Notes under the pieces: generated by a model
Told to the model about the DNA's origin: nothing
What the model saw: only the letters and a program-made list of their open reading frames with translations
Database searches by the model: none
Shown: positions 61,815-64,000 of the stretch, piece by piece
Position numbering within the stretch: the first letter of the stretch is position 1
How the letters are laid out: each line of letters opens with the position of its first letter
Position numbers and translations under genes: made by a program
From: Anaerotignum propionicum
Lineage (GTDB): Bacteria > Bacillota > Clostridia > Lachnospirales > Anaerotignaceae
Assembly: GCF_024461735.1 (NCBI RefSeq)
Contig: NZ_JANGAD010000003.1
Location: forward strand, 1-64,000
Length of the DNA: 64,000 nt
Direction of reading: 5' to 3'

Positions 61815-63152
61815 TTATTTATTTAGATGCGTATGCATATATTCGTCTCTAATTTCTTGTGGAACCAAACTTCCGCCTGTTGCCCAAGGCACATGAACTG
61901 CATTTGCCATTTTAGGAAGCAAGCCCATTTTTTCCACGTATTCCTTTGTTGCAGGCTCTTTCATTAGCTGAATAGGGCCCCAGAAGGAAGCACAAGCAGA
62001 TGGTTCCAAAAAGATATCCTCTGTGTTCACAATATCCCTCATTAAATCATAAATATGATAATCTTCAAGGGTGAAAATGCCTGATAATAGGTGGGTCATA
62101 ACACCCCCTACAAAGCCGGAAGCTCGTCCAACTGCAAGACCATCTGCATGGGTTTGACCTGACAAGCCGAAATCTTGAACGCTTACTTTGTTTTGTAAGC
62201 CTGATGCCATACCTACCAACATGCATGGCGCCTGGGTTGGTTCTTCAAAAAAGACGTGAACGTTATCGCCGAAAATTTGTTTTAAACCGAAGGTAACGCC
62301 TCCCGGTGCACCGCCAACACCACAGGGGATGTAAACGAAAAGAGGATGTTCCTCGTCAATGATAATTCCTTGTGCATCGAACTGGGCTTTGATGCGTTTT
62401 GCCGCAACAGCATAGCCAAGAAAAAGAGTTACAGAGTTCTCATCGTCAACAAAATAGCTTGTGGGATCTGCATCAGAGTTTTTGCGACCAACTTCAACGG
62501 CTTTGCTGTAATCATCATTGTATTCAATGACTTCAGCACCACGTTTGCGAAGCAAATCTTTTTTCCATTGCTTTGCATCAGCAGACATATGAACAATAAC
62601 ATGGAATCCAAGAACGGCACTCATGATACCGATACTCATACCAAGATTGCCTGTGGAACCAACTTGAATTTTAAATTGGCTGAAGAATTTTTTAAATTCA
62701 TCAGAAGCAAAAACGCTATAGTCATCCTCTTCTTTTAGCAGACCATGTTCCAGAGCCAAATCTTCCGCATGCTTCAAAACTTCATAAATACCGCCTCTTG
62801 CCTTTACAGAGCCGGAAATTGCAAGATGACTGTCTTGCTTCAGGAAGAGCCTGCCCGGTATTGTTGTGCCATATTCCATCTCTAATTGGGCTTTCATTTT
62901 TTCAATTTCTGTCAGGGGAGACTCAATCAATCCCGTTTCCCTTTCTGTTTCGGGGAATGCTTTTAAAATAAAAGGAGCAAACCGAGCCAAACGTGCCTCT
63001 GCATCATCAATATCTTTTAAGGAAATATCAATTTTACATAAGGCGCTTTGTGCAGTCTCCAAATTTTCATTTACCCAAACTACTTCTTTGCCATCGCTCA
63101 CTTTTTTTAAAAGGTCTTTGCAATGAATTTGATTCCAAAGTTCTTGATTCAT
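61815..63152 (-). CDS. dsdA: D-serine ammonia-lyase (dehydratase)
   Basis: 445 residues, fold-type II PLP enzyme. Converts D-serine to pyruvate and ammonia. PLP Lys in LAISGSVKARGGIYEVL, glycine loop in VGSTGNLGMSIG, YIPCGVGGAPGGVTFGLK and the C-terminal EPSACASFWGP. ATG 63152 has GGAGGG on the minus strand; forms starting upstream at 63239 are not needed. It may act with the racemase-transporter set near 11 kb in D-amino acid use, but they are far apart. Confidence 0.95.
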   Translation of the reverse strand: MNQELWNQIHCKDLLKKVSDGKEVVWVNENLETAQSALCKIDISLKDIDDAEARLARFAPFILKAFPETERETGLIESPLTEIEKMKAQLEMEYGTTIPGRLFLKQDSHLAISGSVKARGGIYEVLKHAEDLALEHGLLKEEDDYSVFASDEFKKFFSQFKIQVGSTGNLGMSIGIMSAVLGFHVIVHMSADAKQWKKDLLRKRGAEVIEYNDDYSKAVEVGRKNSDADPTSYFVDDENSVTLFLGYAVAAKRIKAQFDAQGIIIDEEHPLFVYIPCGVGGAPGGVTFGLKQIFGDNVHVFFEEPTQAPCMLVGMASGLQNKVSVQDFGLSGQTHADGLAVGRASGFVGGVMTHLLSGIFTLEDYHIYDLMRDIVNTEDIFLEPSACASFWGPIQLMKEPATKEYVEKMGLLPKMANAVHVPWATGGSLVPQEIRDEYMHTHLNK

Positions 63153-63210
63153 AAACATTTCCCTCCGTGATATTGAGTATACTGATGTTGTTTTCCAATT
63201 TTCTCTAGTA

Positions 63211-63239
63211 ATCGTATCATATTGTATGGTAATGTGCAA
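63211..63239 (-). promoter_or_regulatory. Candidate promoter of dsdA
   Basis: On the minus strand TTGCAC (63234-63239), 17-base spacer, TACGAT (63211-63216); about 60 bases before the start codon. Confidence 0.5.
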
Positions 63240-63291
63240 GAGAAACCCTTTATGCCATATATAGGCTTTTTTTGATTTTTTACGCTATATA

Positions 63292-63321
63292 TTGACATAT
63301 CGTTTCATTATCGTGTATGCT
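63292..63321 (+). promoter_or_regulatory. Promoter of FNT channel gene
   Basis: TTGACA (63292-63297), 18-base spacer, TATGCT (63316-63321); start codon 33 bases downstream. Confidence 0.6.
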
Positions 63322-63353
63322 AAATCATATTGTTTTCTAGGAGGAAATAGGGC

Positions 63354-63977
63354 GTGGAAAAAATAAGGCAGTTGGTTTCGGCAGTCATTGCAGGTATGTT
63401 AATTGGTATCGGTGGTACAGTTTTTTTATCAGTGGAAAATCCTATTTTAGGAAGCTTTTTGTTTGCTATCGGATTGTATTCTATTATCTGTTTTCAACTG
63501 CAGCTCTTTACTGGAAAAATTGGCTATCTTATTTTTCAAAGGCCTGTATATTTCATTGAACTTGGCATAACTTGGATTGGAAATCTGATTGGTACATACT
63601 TGTTGGCATGGATGGTTCAGCATACAAGACTATATATGCCGATTTCTCAAAGAGTTGCAGGAATTGCCGCAGTCAAACTGGGGGATAATTTTATGAGTAT
63701 CTTTCTTTTGGCGATTTTATGCGGTATGTTAATGTTTATTGCTATAGATGCATATCGGAATATAGAAGGCTCTACCATGAAGGCATTGGCGATATTTATT
63801 CCTGTCATGGTGTTTATTTTAAGCGGCTTTGAACATGTGATTGCGAATATGTTTTATTTCAGTCTGTCCAAAGCTTGGGATGAACATTGTTTTTTAGCAA
63901 TTCTAGTGATGACATTGGGTAACAGCGTGGGGGGATTAATCCTTCCGGTTTATATGAAGCTGTTTCGTCTCCGATAA
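63354..63977 (+). CDS. Formate/nitrite transporter (FNT) family channel, short form
   Basis: 207 residues, six hydrophobic segments; FNT proteins are usually 250-285. TWIGNLIGTYLLAWM and GFEHVIANMFYFSLSKAW and LGNSVGGLILP are the conserved FNT repeats. FNT pentamers pass formate, nitrite, hydrosulfide or acetate. The N terminus is short and starts almost in the first helix. GTG start with AGGAGG upstream. Formate is plausible in an organism with glycyl radical chemistry, but the substrate is not determined. The gene ends 23 bases before the window edge. Confidence 0.85.
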   Translation: MEKIRQLVSAVIAGMLIGIGGTVFLSVENPILGSFLFAIGLYSIICFQLQLFTGKIGYLIFQRPVYFIELGITWIGNLIGTYLLAWMVQHTRLYMPISQRVAGIAAVKLGDNFMSIFLLAILCGMLMFIAIDAYRNIEGSTMKALAIFIPVMVFILSGFEHVIANMFYFSLSKAWDEHCFLAILVMTLGNSVGGLILPVYMKLFRLR

Positions 63978-64000
63978 AATATATATAAATTATTATCTTT

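Overview
The window looks like a piece of chromosome from a low-GC, anaerobic, endospore-forming Firmicute of the class Clostridia, plausibly a Lachnospirales-type organism. The evidence is the AT-rich sequence with AGGAGG-type ribosome binding sites, sporulation genes (sigH, spoIVA), an oxygen-sensitive glycyl radical enzyme with its activase, tRNA genes without an encoded CCA, a T-box leader, and Clostridia-style gene order around cysS-sigH and sepF-divIVA-smc-ftsY. No insertion sequence, prophage or CRISPR array was seen.

Layout. 1-453: end of a tRNA cluster (Thr, CAT-anticodon tRNA that is probably Ile2, Asp, Val, Met) and its terminator. 633-1265: an iron-sulfur flavoprotein. 1298-7278: the conserved block ispF, Cys-type T-box, cysE, cysS, mrnC, rlmB, rae1 (yacP), sigH, then tRNA-Thr where rpmG-secE often follows. 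7576-12342: a MerR regulator, a PLP-dependent sulfur amino acid enzyme, an AGCS transporter and an atypical alanine racemase. 12507-13074 (minus): yjdF with a probable yjdF-type riboswitch. 13278-14866: a vestigial gene with a perfect terminator, then an HD-GYP phosphodiesterase. 14950-19519 (minus): a Cys-rich small protein, a glycyl radical enzyme with its activase, and an XRE-cupin regulator. 19611-29499: an accessory region with an SLH-domain exported protein, a DUF2812 protein, small regulators with their target genes (HxlR/flavin oxidoreductase-like, MarR/YczE-like), PhzF, an orphan substrate-binding lipoprotein, several unrecognised genes and at least three decayed genes. 29597-31191: spoIVA. 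31307-40278: a complete acetoin dehydrogenase locus: AcoR, a sigma-54 promoter, Lin0512, acoA, acoB, acoX, acoC, acoL. 40455-54800: cell division and housekeeping block: HlyD-like protein, yggS, sepF, ylmG, ylmH, divIVA, lspA, rluD, a pyrB-like/pyrC-like pair, smc, ftsY, SUFU-domain protein. 54967-63977: membrane protein with a long leader, cupin, radical SAM, small zinc protein, KdpDE-like two-component pair, lysA, dsdA and a short FNT channel.

Most interesting. (1) The overlapping pyrB-like and pyrC-like genes both lack residues that are essential in the canonical enzymes: STRT is SARA and HPTQ is NPGQ in the first; the second metal His, the substrate Arg and the catalytic Asp are Asn, Cys and Gly in the second. 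The pair may be a pseudoenzyme complex or a repurposed carbamoyltransferase/amidohydrolase couple. (2) The glycyl radical enzyme has Cys-Val-Val where eliminases and decarboxylases of the family carry Cys-X-Glu, so its reaction may be unassigned. (3) The acetoin operon has a textbook -24/-12 promoter and repeated TCTCATGAT half-sites. (4) Two candidate structured RNAs lie at 12935-13045 and 40160-40278, the second matching no class I know. All assignments come from reading the sequence; no database search was done.
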